Source of the DNA: Loktanella sp. S4079
GTDB taxonomy: Bacteria; Pseudomonadota; Alphaproteobacteria; Rhodobacterales; Rhodobacteraceae
NCBI RefSeq assembly: GCF_000967725.1
Contig: NZ_JXYE01000002.1
Span: forward strand, 930,001 to 994,000
Length of the DNA stretch: 64,000 nucleotides
Reading direction: 5' to 3'
The notes below the pieces were generated by a model. The model searched no databases. It saw only the letters and a list, made by a program, of their open reading frames with translations, and was not told the origin of the DNA. How positions within the stretch are numbered: the first letter of the stretch is position 1; each line of letters begins with the position of its first letter. A program made the translations under genes and the position numbers. Positions 34,547 to 42,928 of the stretch are shown here, piece after piece.

Positions 34547-35953
34547 ATGGACAACAAAGCTGTTCTTAATCTGATCAAAGAAGAGGAAGTCGAATACGTC
34601 GATATCCGCTTTACTGATCCACGCGGCAAACTGCAGCACGTGACTGTTGTTGCTGATCTGGTTGACGAAGACTTCCTTGAAGAAGGCTTTATGTTCGACG
34701 GTTCCTCCATCGCTGGTTGGAAATCCATTGATCAGTCAGACATGAAACTGATGCCACAAGCCGACAGTGCTTATGTTGACCCGTTTTATGCCGAAAAAAC
34801 AATCTGCATTCACTGTAACGTTGTTGAGCCAGACACAATGGAAGCTTACGACCGTGACCCACGTGGCACAGCCGTAAAAGCAGAAGAGTATCTGAAATCA
34901 TCCGGCATCGGTGACGCAGCTTACTTTGGCCCAGAAGCCGAATTCTTCGTCTTTGACGATGTGCGCTTCAGCGTTTCCATGAACAAAGTGTCCTACCAAG
35001 TTGACGCAATCGACGGCGCTTGGAACACAGACACCGAGTACGAAATGGGCAACACAGGCCACCGTCCTGGCGTTAAAGGTGGTTACTTCCCAGTAAACCC
35101 AGTGGACGACGCACAAGAAATGCGTTCCGAAATGCTGTCCACCATGAAACGCATGGGCATGAAAGTTGACAAGCACCACCACGAGGTTGCGTCTTGTCAG
35201 CACGAACTGGGCCTGATCTTTGGTTCGCTGACAAAGCAAGCTGACGAGATCCAGAAATACAAATACGTGATCCACAACGTTGCTCAGGCTTACGGCAAAT
35301 CCGCAACATTCATGCCAAAGCCAATCGCAGGCGACAACGGCACAGGTATGCACGTGAACATGTCGATCTGGAAAGACGGCAAGCCTCTGTTCGCTGGCGA
35401 CAAATATGCTGACCTGTCACAAGAAGCTCTGTACTTCATCGGTGGTATCCTCAAGCACGCCAAAGCGCTGAACGCGATCACCAACCCATCCACAAACAGC
35501 TACAAGCGTCTGATCCCAGGCTTCGAAGCACCTGTTCTGCGCGCATACTCTGCACGTAACCGTTCGGGTTGTGTACGTATTCCTTGGGCAGAATCGCCAA
35601 AGGCAAAACGCGTCGAAGCACGTTTCCCTGATCCAGCAGCCAACCCATACCTGTGCTTCTCTGCACTGCTGATGGCTGGCCTTGACGGCATCAAAAACAA
35701 AATCGACCCAGGTCCCTCTTCTGACAAAGATCTTTACGATCTGCCACCAGAAGAACTGGCAGCAATTCCAACTGTTTGTGGCTCACTGCGTGAAGCGCTC
35801 GAAGCACTGGAAGCTGACCACGAATTCCTGCTGGCCGGTGACGTATTCACCAAAGACCAGCTGGAAGGCTACATGGAACTGAAATGGGAAGAAGTGTATG
35901 CATACGAGCACACACCACACCCAATGGAATACAAGCTGTACTACAGCTGCTAA
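34547..35953 (+). CDS. glnA: Glutamine synthetase type I
   Basis: A 468-aa GSI enzyme with the N-terminal [22 protein letters not shown], the glutamate-binding [18 protein letters not shown] and the adenylylation-site region DLYDLPPEE (Tyr near residue 395). It forms glutamine from glutamate and ammonia in the cytosol as a dodecamer. Codon choice (GCA, AAA, CGT) is like that of the ribosomal genes, fitting high expression. Confidence 0.97.
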   Translation: MDNKAVLNLIKEEEVEYVDIRFTDPRGKLQHVTVVADLVDEDFLEEGFMFDGSSIAGWKSIDQSDMKLMPQADSAYVDPFYAEKTICIHCNVVEPDTMEAYDRDPRGTAVKAEEYLKSSGIGDAAYFGPEAEFFVFDDVRFSVSMNKVSYQVDAIDGAWNTDTEYEMGNTGHRPGVKGGYFPVNPVDDAQEMRSEMLSTMKRMGMKVDKHHHEVASCQHELGLIFGSLTKQADEIQKYKYVIHNVAQAYGKSATFMPKPIAGDNGTGMHVNMSIWKDGKPLFAGDKYADLSQEALYFIGGILKHAKALNAITNPSTNSYKRLIPGFEAPVLRAYSARNRSGCVRIPWAESPKAKRVEARFPDPAANPYLCFSALLMAGLDGIKNKIDPGPSSDKDLYDLPPEELAAIPTVCGSLREALEALEADHEFLLAGDVFTKDQLEGYMELKWEEVYAYEHTPHPMEYKLYYSC

Positions 35954-35976
35954 TTTCGCGGTTCATAGAATTGGAA

Positions 35977-36003
35977 AAGGCATCGCTTCGGCGATGCCTT
36001 TTT
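35977..36003. terminator. glnA terminator with TTCG loop
   Basis: A 10-bp perfect stem AAGGCATCGC / GCGATGCCTT is closed by a TTCG tetraloop, with T on the right and A on the left. It serves glnA and possibly the convergent gene. Confidence 0.9.
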
Positions 36004-36015
36004 CGTTGTTGATGG

Positions 36016-36882
36016 TCACGACAGCGACACGCGCGCCAAAACACCCAAATGGTCCGAACCTAGAAAATCGCGATAGCTCACCGTTCCACCACCGGGGGCA
36101 TAGACGTGATCCAAAAAGAGCGGTGCACCATAAAGATTGAATGTCGGCCGGGTTGGCCCAGCGATTCTGGTATCAGATGCCTGCCTGATCTCGCGGACGG
36201 ATGATGCCCAAGGAAATGTGTTGAAATCGCCACCAATCACCACAGGACCATCTAGCGCCGTTAACATTGCCACCACAGAATCAGCGGATTCGGCATGATT
36301 ATAGGGATACGGCCAAGGCAGATGGACCGAAGTCACCCAAACTGCTTCACCATCAACCGCGATTCTCGCGGCCGCAGCCCCGCGACGCCCTGAACACTGC
36401 GCCGGAGCAACAAATTCAGTCTTTGAGAGCACGGCCACCCCGCTCCAGCCCGAGAAACGGCACAAATGCTGATGAGGGTAGTCGTCTTTGAGAATCGCCA
36501 AAAGCGCATCATTTCTGGTTCCGACCTCCTGCAAGGTCACCACCTGAGCGCCGCTCTCGCGAATGTCCGCAGCAAGCGACGACAGATCACCGTTCCGATA
36601 GAGCATGTTCTTGGAATATAGGCTTAGTGTTCCGGGCTGCTGCCAATTCAACAACAAAGGCAATGTTGTCCCAAGCGCAACCAATGCCGCCACCCCTACA
36701 ATGCGGCGCATCACCCGTGCCATTGGAAACACTAGGGCCAACAAGCAAACAATACCTAAAGGCATCCGTAACAAGGCGATGCTATCGGCGATTGGATGCA
36801 GCCGCCCTGCAAATCCAACCAGAATCACAAAGCACACCAAACAAAGAGAGAACGCTGCAAGCCAGCGAAAGAGTACACGCAT
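36016..36882 (-). CDS. Endonuclease/exonuclease/phosphatase-family membrane protein
   Basis: A 288-aa protein with three N-terminal membrane segments (about 5-25, 35-55, 63-80) and a C-terminal EEP domain (about 85-288). EEP motifs are VVTLQEVGTRNDAL, VTSVHLPWPYP, VIGGDFNTFPWAS and the terminal GSDHLGVLA. The domain faces the periplasm and could be a nuclease or phosphoesterase; the substrate is unknown. It converges with glnA. Confidence 0.83.
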   Translation of the reverse strand: MRVLFRWLAAFSLCLVCFVILVGFAGRLHPIADSIALLRMPLGIVCLLALVFPMARVMRRIVGVAALVALGTTLPLLLNWQQPGTLSLYSKNMLYRNGDLSSLAADIRESGAQVVTLQEVGTRNDALLAILKDDYPHQHLCRFSGWSGVAVLSKTEFVAPAQCSGRRGAAAARIAVDGEAVWVTSVHLPWPYPYNHAESADSVVAMLTALDGPVVIGGDFNTFPWASSVREIRQASDTRIAGPTRPTFNLYGAPLFLDHVYAPGGGTVSYRDFLGSDHLGVLARVSLS

Positions 36883-36968
36883 TTTGATATCCAGACTTTA
36901 ATGTTTGCGACCATTAAACGGGCTGAACATGCAGTCGGTGCCGAGAGGCTGTGCAGCTTTTGTGCAGA

Positions 36969-37391
36969 TCAGCGACGGTACTGCGAAACCGATGTGTAGT
37001 CTTTTCGTGGTCCAGACACTTGCCAGCTTGCCTGCCACTCTGGCCAGACAGAGAAATCGTACTGCACCTGATAAATATCCGCTCCGCAGGGGTGATCCGT
37101 TCCGCGCGGCCGCCCCGCAGGCGTAAAACTATGAAACGCGGTTTCATCCTCGAACTGGACATCCACACCGCCCGCATGAAACAGCCAGAGGTATTGCCGC
37201 TTTGCCGCCATCGGGGGGGCGTTACCGAAACGCAATTCCCCCTCTTCGATATACAGCAACCGCCCTGCCCCGACGTCTTGGAACTCGGCCGTTCCGGACA
37301 GCCGCCCGGTTTGGTTGCTCAGCCGATCAGTAATCACCCGCGAGAGACGCCAATGCCCTTTAAAATCTTCGGATTCTAGCATTCTGGTCAT
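36969..37391 (-). CDS. DUF6314-like protein
   Basis: A 140-aa soluble protein with GHWRLSRVITDRL, YIEEGELRFG and QYLWLFHAGGVDVQFED, a beta-rich, lipocalin-like pattern I associate with DUF6314, and a C-terminal SVWPEWQASWQVSGPRKDY. The ATG at 37391 has AAGGGA just before it. A longer frame upstream is antisense to purB and is rejected. Function unknown. It is divergent from purB. Confidence 0.75.
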   Translation of the reverse strand: MTRMLESEDFKGHWRLSRVITDRLSNQTGRLSGTAEFQDVGAGRLLYIEEGELRFGNAPPMAAKRQYLWLFHAGGVDVQFEDETAFHSFTPAGRPRGTDHPCGADIYQVQYDFSVWPEWQASWQVSGPRKDYTSVSQYRR

Positions 37392-37469
37392 CTGTCCCTT
37401 GAGCCTTTTGCCCGCGCCCCTTATGACGCGGGGGAACATCGCTGCCCACCCCAAGAAAGGTGCTATCTC

Positions 37470-38771
37470 ATGATCCCTCGCTACTCTCGCCCGGAAATGA
37501 CTGCAATCTGGGAACCTGCAACCAAATTCAAAATCTGGTACGAGATCGAGGCGCATGCCTGTGATGCTCAGGCCGCGATTGGTGTAATCCCCGCCGAGAG
37601 CGCCGCAGCCGTTTGGAAAGCCAAAGACGTCGAATTCGACGTCGCGCGCATTGATGAAATCGAAGCTGTCACCAAACACGACGTTATCGCATTCCTTACC
37701 CACCTTGCCGAACACATTGGTTCCACCGAAGCCCGTTTTGTTCACCAAGGCATGACATCATCTGATGTTTTGGACACAACGCTGAACGTGCAGCTCGTCC
37801 GTGCTGCTGACCTGCTGCTCGCGGGGATGGATCGCGTTTTGACTGCACTGAAAGCCCGTGCGGAAGAACATAAAGACACCGTTCGCATCGGCCGCAGCCA
37901 CGGGATCCACGCGGAACCCACAACAATGGGTCTGACCTTTGCACGTTTTTACGCTGAGATGGATCGCGGCCGTAAACGTCTTGTTGCTGCACGCGAAGAA
38001 ATCGCAACGGGTGCCATTTCTGGCGCGGTTGGCACATTCGCAAACATCGACCCATCCGTCGAAGAGCATGTGTGCGAAAAACTGGGTCTCTCGCCCGAGC
38101 CGATCAGCACCCAAGTTATCCCACGCGACCGCCACGCCATGTTCTTTGCCACGCTGGGCGTCATCGCAAGCAGCATCGAAAACATCGCGGTCGAGATTCG
38201 CCACATGCAGCGGACAGAGGTTCTTGAAGCCGAAGAGTTTTTCTCAAAGGGCCAAAAAGGTTCCTCCGCGATGCCACACAAACGGAACCCAGTTTTGACA
38301 GAAAACTTGACTGGCCTTGCCCGTTTGGTGCGTATGTCTGTTGTTCCAGCCATGGAAAACGTCGCGCTTTGGCATGAACGTGACATCAGCCATTCCTCTG
38401 TCGAGCGCGCGATTGGTCCAGACACAACTGTGACACTGGACTTTGCCCTGCACCGTCTGGCTGGCGTGATCGAAAAACTGGTGATCTACCCCGACAACAT
38501 GCTGGCAAACATGAACAAATTCCGTGGGCTGGTCATGTCACAGCGTGTTCTTCTTGCCTTGACCCAAGCAGGCGTCAGCCGTGAAGACGCATATAAACTC
38601 GTACAGCGCAATGCGATGAAAGTTTGGGAAGAAGGCAAAGACTTTAAAACTGAACTGCTCGCTGATGCCGATGTTTTGGCCGCACTTTCACCCGAAGAAA
38701 TCGAGGAAAAATTCGACCTTGGCTACCACACCAAGCACGTTGAAACGATCTTCAAGCGCGTGTTTGGCTAA
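37470..38771 (+). CDS. purB: Adenylosuccinate lyase
   Basis: A 433-aa member of the fumarase/aspartase superfamily. It starts MIPRYSRPEMTAIWEP and has TSSDVLDTTLNVQL, the catalytic His region GRSHGIHAEPTTMG and the superfamily signature GSSAMPHKRNPVLTENL. It acts twice in purine synthesis, releasing fumarate from SAICAR and adenylosuccinate. Confidence 0.97.
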   Translation: MIPRYSRPEMTAIWEPATKFKIWYEIEAHACDAQAAIGVIPAESAAAVWKAKDVEFDVARIDEIEAVTKHDVIAFLTHLAEHIGSTEARFVHQGMTSSDVLDTTLNVQLVRAADLLLAGMDRVLTALKARAEEHKDTVRIGRSHGIHAEPTTMGLTFARFYAEMDRGRKRLVAAREEIATGAISGAVGTFANIDPSVEEHVCEKLGLSPEPISTQVIPRDRHAMFFATLGVIASSIENIAVEIRHMQRTEVLEAEEFFSKGQKGSSAMPHKRNPVLTENLTGLARLVRMSVVPAMENVALWHERDISHSSVERAIGPDTTVTLDFALHRLAGVIEKLVIYPDNMLANMNKFRGLVMSQRVLLALTQAGVSREDAYKLVQRNAMKVWEEGKDFKTELLADADVLAALSPEEIEEKFDLGYHTKHVETIFKRVFG

Positions 38772-38777
38772 CGTTCA

Positions 38778-38809
38778 GAGCGGCCGGGCAATCGCCCGGC
38801 CCTCTTTTT
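38778..38809 (+). terminator. purB terminator
   Basis: GAG(C)GGCCGGGC pairs with GCCCGGCCCTC around an AATC-containing loop and is followed by TTTTT. It separates purB from the convergent luxI. Confidence 0.88.
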
Positions 38810-38817
38810 GAGATCGC

Positions 38818-39486
38818 TTATAGCTTTTTCGGAGCATGCACCGGTTGCTGTAAACCGACGGTCGGCTTTCCTGAAACAGATGCCGCAGCGGAAGGTGCTG
38901 GCCGACGTTCTGCGGGCATGCTCATCGCGACATAACGACGATTGTCATCAGAATTGACATATGGTGATCCGATCAACTGGCAACCGTATCCCAGCTTGCG
39001 CAGGGCACGCGCAAACGACGGCGGGCATAGTGCCATCATATCCGTTGCACCCTTCGCCTTGGCTTCATCAACTAGACCATCAGTAAGCAGGCCCAGTGCC
39101 TCTGAACGACCGGCGTGCGTGTCAATGTCGTCCGAGATAACGACACGCGTACATTCCCATAGATTTGGCGTTACAGCAGCATCCGGAATGATGTCCGATG
39201 GGATACCAATCAATTTACCCGCGACAGCATCGCGCAGCATGTAAGTGTGCGATCCCCATTGGGCAGTTGTCGACATCGCGCGCGCACCAGCGACCACCTT
39301 GCCGTCAATTAGGACCAGCGAATAGTAAGCGTTGGGGTTATCATATTGATCCATTTCAACTTCGGCATCATGCGGGATATCCCAGCCCAACTGATCAACA
39401 AAGAAGCGCTTACGAAGCGCCAGAAACTCGTAAAAAGCTGTGCCATACTGGTGAAGCTGCGCAAAGTTGAACGTAATATTTTCCAT
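38818..39486 (-). CDS. luxI: LuxI-family acyl-homoserine lactone synthase
   Basis: A 222-aa autoinducer synthase. The residues invariant in the family are present at almost the LuxI positions: Arg25, Phe29, Trp35, Glu44, Asp46 and Asp49 in the N-terminal half, then the Arg in GARAMS and Glu111/Arg114 in WECTRVV. It makes N-acyl-homoserine lactone from S-adenosylmethionine and acyl-ACP; acyl length cannot be told. A Pro/Ala-rich tail of about 30 residues (ERRPAPSAAASVSG) extends past the core. It lies 124 bp downstream of luxR on the same strand. Confidence 0.92.
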   Translation of the reverse strand: MENITFNFAQLHQYGTAFYEFLALRKRFFVDQLGWDIPHDAEVEMDQYDNPNAYYSLVLIDGKVVAGARAMSTTAQWGSHTYMLRDAVAGKLIGIPSDIIPDAAVTPNLWECTRVVISDDIDTHAGRSEALGLLTDGLVDEAKAKGATDMMALCPPSFARALRKLGYGCQLIGSPYVNSDDNRRYVAMSMPAERRPAPSAAASVSGKPTVGLQQPVHAPKKL

Positions 39487-39542
39487 TGTGATTTCTCTCT
39501 ACCGATAAGCGACACTAGCGCCAGGTTACATCTATTGATTGT

Positions 39543-39555
39543 CACGAATTTCGTG
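39543..39555. promoter_or_regulatory. Small inverted repeat upstream of luxI
   Basis: CACGAA-T-TTCGTG is a perfect 6-bp dyad, 57 bases upstream of the luxI ATG in an otherwise AT-rich gap. It may be an operator. It does not match a classical 18-20 bp lux box. Confidence 0.3.
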
Positions 39556-39610
39556 CCAAAAACAAATTAACCGCAAATTTTCAATAATTGATAAAAAAAT
39601 ATAGAAAAAT

Positions 39611-40219
39611 TTAAATTAAACCGTACTGATTAGCGAGTGCTGCTGCTTGTGTTCCCGTTTTTGCACCAAGTTTCAGCTTTGCGTTCTTTAAACGCTGTTT
39701 TACCGCACCTTCGCTAACACTCAACTCAAAGGCGATTTCCTTGAGTCGTTTTCCATCCTTAACCATCCCCAAAGCCTCTAATTCGGCCCGTGTCAGGTTC
39801 GTTGGAGGCGCAGTTTCATTGTGACGCCGCGTCAGCAAAGCCTTCAATAACTTCACCTCTAGATCGGTATATTCCCGATCTGGTCGCGTAAACGACGCAA
39901 ATGACCTCTGAGAATCAACATTACCGTCAAATACGGAAACAGTGACGCCATAGCGCATCCCAAAGGTTTTGGCCTGCGCAATAACACGTTTTGGGTCTTC
40001 CAGCGGAAGGTCGCTCCAACGGCAACTTCCCACATTCGCATAGGCCCACCTAACTATTGGATCGAACAACATAAACCGTTGCGATGTGTAATGCTGCACC
40101 CATTCAGGAGGGAACGCATTCACCTCTTCCATAGGAAAGGCAAATCCGATCCGCAGTGCGATATAATATCCGGACGGAGCAAGCTGCTCGATCTCTTCCG
40201 GCCCCATCAAAGTCGACAT
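39611..40219 (-). CDS. luxR: LuxR-family quorum-sensing regulator
   Basis: A 202-aa regulator. The autoinducer-binding domain (about 1-130) keeps Trp40, Tyr44, Asp53, Pro54, Trp68 and Gly91, the six residues conserved in LuxR/TraR. The C-terminal GerE-type helix-turn-helix (about 140-202) has LTRAELEALGMVKDGKRLKE and ELSVSEGAVKQRLKNAKLKL. It is at the start of a luxR-luxI pair and divergent from a related protein lacking the DNA-binding domain. Confidence 0.93.
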   Translation of the reverse strand: MSTLMGPEEIEQLAPSGYYIALRIGFAFPMEEVNAFPPEWVQHYTSQRFMLFDPIVRWAYANVGSCRWSDLPLEDPKRVIAQAKTFGMRYGVTVSVFDGNVDSQRSFASFTRPDREYTDLEVKLLKALLTRRHNETAPPTNLTRAELEALGMVKDGKRLKEIAFELSVSEGAVKQRLKNAKLKLGAKTGTQAAALANQYGLI

Positions 40220-40273
40220 CCGTGTACCTCGGGCCCCTTGCTTTGCGACAAAGGACTTGTTGCTTGTGCACTG

Positions 40274-40294
40274 TTATCTGTACAATGCAGATAA
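40274..40294. promoter_or_regulatory. Lux-box-like inverted repeat
   Basis: TTATCTG-N7-CAGATAA is a perfect 7-bp inverted repeat, 21 bp in all, in the 138-bp divergent gap between luxR and the DNA-binding-less LuxR homologue. Its size and place fit a LuxR operator controlling one or both genes. Confidence 0.5.
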
Positions 40295-40357
40295 GCAATA
40301 CTTGGTTGAGAATATTGCGATATAACCGCCGTTGGCAACCGGAAAGCGAGTAATAAT

Positions 40358-40846
40358 ATGTCACAAACGCAGTTAGAATTTAGTGAAACTTTGGGCGAAC
40401 TGCGCGAAATGGCACCTGCGGGATACGCTGTTGGCCTACATATCCAATATACTTCGACCAAATTCCTATTTCAAACTTACGAAAAGAAATGGCTCGACTA
40501 TTATTCGAAAAATGGTCTTGTAATGTCTGACCCAATTGTTGCGTGGTGTTTTGAAAACACCGGGACAAGCCGTTGGTCAGAGCTGGACGACCCGGCCGGT
40601 GTGATGGAAAAAGCAGCTGAACACGGCATGAAATACGGTGTGGTCTTCGCCACAGAGACCGGAGAAACCCGTAGTATGGCAGGTTTTTCCCGCAATGACC
40701 GGGAGTTCACAGACGAAGAAATAGAGAAAATGTGCGCAATTGTTGAACGCCTTCATGTCGGCACCGCTGATCAGGCGCAGCTCGACGCGAAAACGGTTCA
40801 ACAGCTCAAAAATATGTCAATTTTCGTGACGCACCCTGGTTCTTAA
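40358..40846 (+). CDS. LuxR-type autoinducer-binding protein without DNA-binding domain
   Basis: A 162-aa homologue of the LuxR N-terminal domain. Trp45, Tyr49, Asp58, Pro59, Trp73 and Gly94 match the six conserved ligand-pocket residues, and SDPIVAWCFENTGTSRWSEL parallels the divergent LuxR. The protein ends about 20 residues after the domain (VQQLKNMSIFVTHPGS) with no helix-turn-helix, and no helix-turn-helix remnant is visible before the next gene. It could bind the signal or form inactive dimers with LuxR, as TrlR does with TraR in Agrobacterium; this is inference. Confidence 0.85.
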   Translation: MSQTQLEFSETLGELREMAPAGYAVGLHIQYTSTKFLFQTYEKKWLDYYSKNGLVMSDPIVAWCFENTGTSRWSELDDPAGVMEKAAEHGMKYGVVFATETGETRSMAGFSRNDREFTDEEIEKMCAIVERLHVGTADQAQLDAKTVQQLKNMSIFVTHPGS

Positions 40847-40894
40847 ACCGCTGTTTTAAATGATTCATTTACCCATTCTAATTAATGCTTGGGT

Positions 40895-41938
40895 ATGAAT
40901 GTCCAAAATACAATTCCTCTCGGATCATCCCTTTCACGCCGCCGCAAGGCGGCGATGATCGTTCATCTGATGATACACGAGGGAAGCAACCTGTCGTTGT
41001 CAGAATTACCCGAATCACTGCAAGAGCTCTTGACCGATGAACTTGGGTCCATTCGTTTGGTGGATCGGCAGACCGTCACTGACGTTGCGGAAGAATTCCT
41101 TTCAAGGCTCGAGGCGGTCGGACTTTCCGCCCCCGGTACGCGCGATGGTGCAATTGCTGCGCTGTCAGATCACCTTAGCCCTACGGTCGCGGGACGCTTA
41201 CGTGCACAGATGACCAGCGTTAAGGACGGCGATCACTGGCATGTGGTCGCCGCTCTGCCAAATACCCAAATCGTCAAGATCATGAACGCCGAGAGCGTCG
41301 AAGTATGTGCGGTCGCACTGTCAAAACTTCCGACTGCGAAGGCGGCAGAAGTGCTGGCCCAGACACCGGGTGAGCGGGCCCGGCGGATCACCTACGCCAT
41401 GTCGCTCACCTCTGACGTCAAACCTGATGCGGTGCACCGGATTGGGCAAGCCCTCGCGAAAGATTACGGTCAACCAACCCAAGTGGCCTTTGACAAAGGG
41501 GCGGCACAGCGTCTGGGCGCAATTTTGAATGCGGCCGTGACAGAAACACGCGAAGAAGTTCTCGATGATCTCACCAGCCAAGATCCCGTCTTTGCAAGTG
41601 ATCTGCGCAAAGCGATCTTTACCTTCAAGGACATTCCCCACCGCATTGCACCAACGGATGTGCCCAATTGCATTCGCTCTGTGGACGGTGAAACGCTCAG
41701 CCGTGCCATTGCGGCGGCCCTCGCTGATGACGCTGACATGTCAGCAGCAGCTGAATTCATCCTCAGCAATGTATCCCAGCGCATGGCTGGGCAGATACGC
41801 GAAGACGCCCAAGAACTGGGAACGGTCAAGAAGAGCGACGCAGAGAAGGCTATGTCTGCTGTGACAGCCGCAATCCGCGAATTGGTGGAAGCTGGCGCGA
41901 TCACGTTGCGTGAACCAGAGGGCGAAACCGACGGATAG
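40895..41938 (+). CDS. Divergent FliG-family (flagellar motor switch-like) protein
   Basis: A protein of about 347 aa that aligns along its length with FliG: the N-domain (RRRKAAMIVHLMIHEG), middle domain, and a clear C-domain (DLRKAIFTFKDI, VDGETLSRAIAAAL, EFILSNVSQRMAGQIREDAQ, VKKSDAEKAMSAV). The EHPQ motif of the middle domain is replaced by LPNT and the C-domain motif DDRSIQ by APTDVP, where torque charges normally sit. No other flagellar gene is in the window. The ATG at 40895 is used; a TTG two codons earlier is also possible. It may be the sole fliG kept apart from the flagellar cluster or a paralogue. Confidence 0.78.
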   Translation: MNVQNTIPLGSSLSRRRKAAMIVHLMIHEGSNLSLSELPESLQELLTDELGSIRLVDRQTVTDVAEEFLSRLEAVGLSAPGTRDGAIAALSDHLSPTVAGRLRAQMTSVKDGDHWHVVAALPNTQIVKIMNAESVEVCAVALSKLPTAKAAEVLAQTPGERARRITYAMSLTSDVKPDAVHRIGQALAKDYGQPTQVAFDKGAAQRLGAILNAAVTETREEVLDDLTSQDPVFASDLRKAIFTFKDIPHRIAPTDVPNCIRSVDGETLSRAIAAALADDADMSAAAEFILSNVSQRMAGQIREDAQELGTVKKSDAEKAMSAVTAAIRELVEAGAITLREPEGETDG

Positions 41939-41992
41939 CGCGTGGACCCGCCCACGAATTTGAACTAACTTGTCCCGCGCAATGGGCTGCAA

Positions 41993-42928
41993 GTGTCATG
42001 GCACTGCCCGATCCAGCACGCGGGTATAGGTTTGACCAAGAACACAAAAGACGATGGGCAGTTCAGTGACTGGATGGCTGATCGAATTCTGCGTGGCCTC
42101 ATCGGCGGAATGTTGCGTCTACCGTACGAGAAACGCGTGCCCGCCATGGGCAAGGCGGTCAGCCGCGGCGTGGCACCCATCGCTGGCTACCTAAAGCGCG
42201 CAAAACAGAATATCGCGATGATCTATCCCAATATGTCAGACGAGGAGCGTGATCGTATTGCGCGCGCATGTTGCGATAATTTTGGCCGAACACTGATCGA
42301 GAATTACGCGTGGCAAGAATTCGGAAGGCGATTAGCGACGACCCGCCCGATCGGTGCAGGCTTGTCCGCGTTGGTCCAAGCAAAGGATGAAGGTCGCCCC
42401 GTTATCTTTGTGACGGGCCACTACGGCAACCACGAAGCGCCACGTCAGGTTTTGACTGCGAGGGGCTATGAAATCGGCGGGCTCTATCGACCGATGCTGA
42501 ACCCCTATTTTAACGCCCACTACGAGAAAACGATGACATCTTGGGGGGGACCGGTTTTCGCGCAAGGGCGTCGAGGAACGATGGGGTTTGCGCGCCATTT
42601 GAAACGTGGTGGCATGGGCACCCTTTTGTTCGACGTGTCCGCTTCGGGCATTCCCATCTCATTCTTGGGGCAGACGGCACATACTGCCACCTCGGCCGCA
42701 GATATTGCGCTCAAACTTGATGCGCTTGTGATCCCTTATTTCGGGATCAGACAATCCGATGGCCTGTCATTTTCCGTCGAAGTCGAAGAACCAATCGCCC
42801 TCACCGATACAGAAACCATGATGACAGATATGACCAAGCGGTTAGAAGCACAAATTGCCCGCGATCCGGCACAATGGTTTTGGGTGCATCGCCGCTGGAA
42901 AAAGCGCAACCACCGTCAACGCAGCTGA
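41993..42928 (+). CDS. LpxL-like lysophospholipid/lipid A acyltransferase
   Basis: A protein of about 311 aa of the LpxL/HtrB lauroyltransferase family. The HX4-5E-type catalytic motif is GHYGNHEAPRQ, followed by GLYRPMLNPYFNAHYEK and the C-terminal PAQWFWVHRRWKKR. It probably adds an acyl chain to lipid A or a phospholipid at the inner membrane. The start is uncertain: GTG at 41993 is used, but TTG at 42032 (MTKNTKDDGQ) gives a more usual N-terminus. It follows the FliG-like gene by 54 bp on the same strand and overlaps the next convergent gene by 13 bp. Confidence 0.83.
   Translation: MSWHCPIQHAGIGLTKNTKDDGQFSDWMADRILRGLIGGMLRLPYEKRVPAMGKAVSRGVAPIAGYLKRAKQNIAMIYPNMSDEERDRIARACCDNFGRTLIENYAWQEFGRRLATTRPIGAGLSALVQAKDEGRPVIFVTGHYGNHEAPRQVLTARGYEIGGLYRPMLNPYFNAHYEKTMTSWGGPVFAQGRRGTMGFARHLKRGGMGTLLFDVSASGIPISFLGQTAHTATSAADIALKLDALVIPYFGIRQSDGLSFSVEVEEPIALTDTETMMTDMTKRLEAQIARDPAQWFWVHRRWKKRNHRQRS

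Noticed and set aside
36969-37748. Long form of the DUF6314-like gene reaching into purB
   Set aside because: The extra N-terminal 119 residues are antisense to purB; the ATG at 37391 has a good ribosome site and gives the expected length.
39487-39535. A classical lux box immediately upstream of luxI
   Set aside because: The best partial match (ACCTGGCGC...) has no convincing dyad symmetry, so it is not listed.
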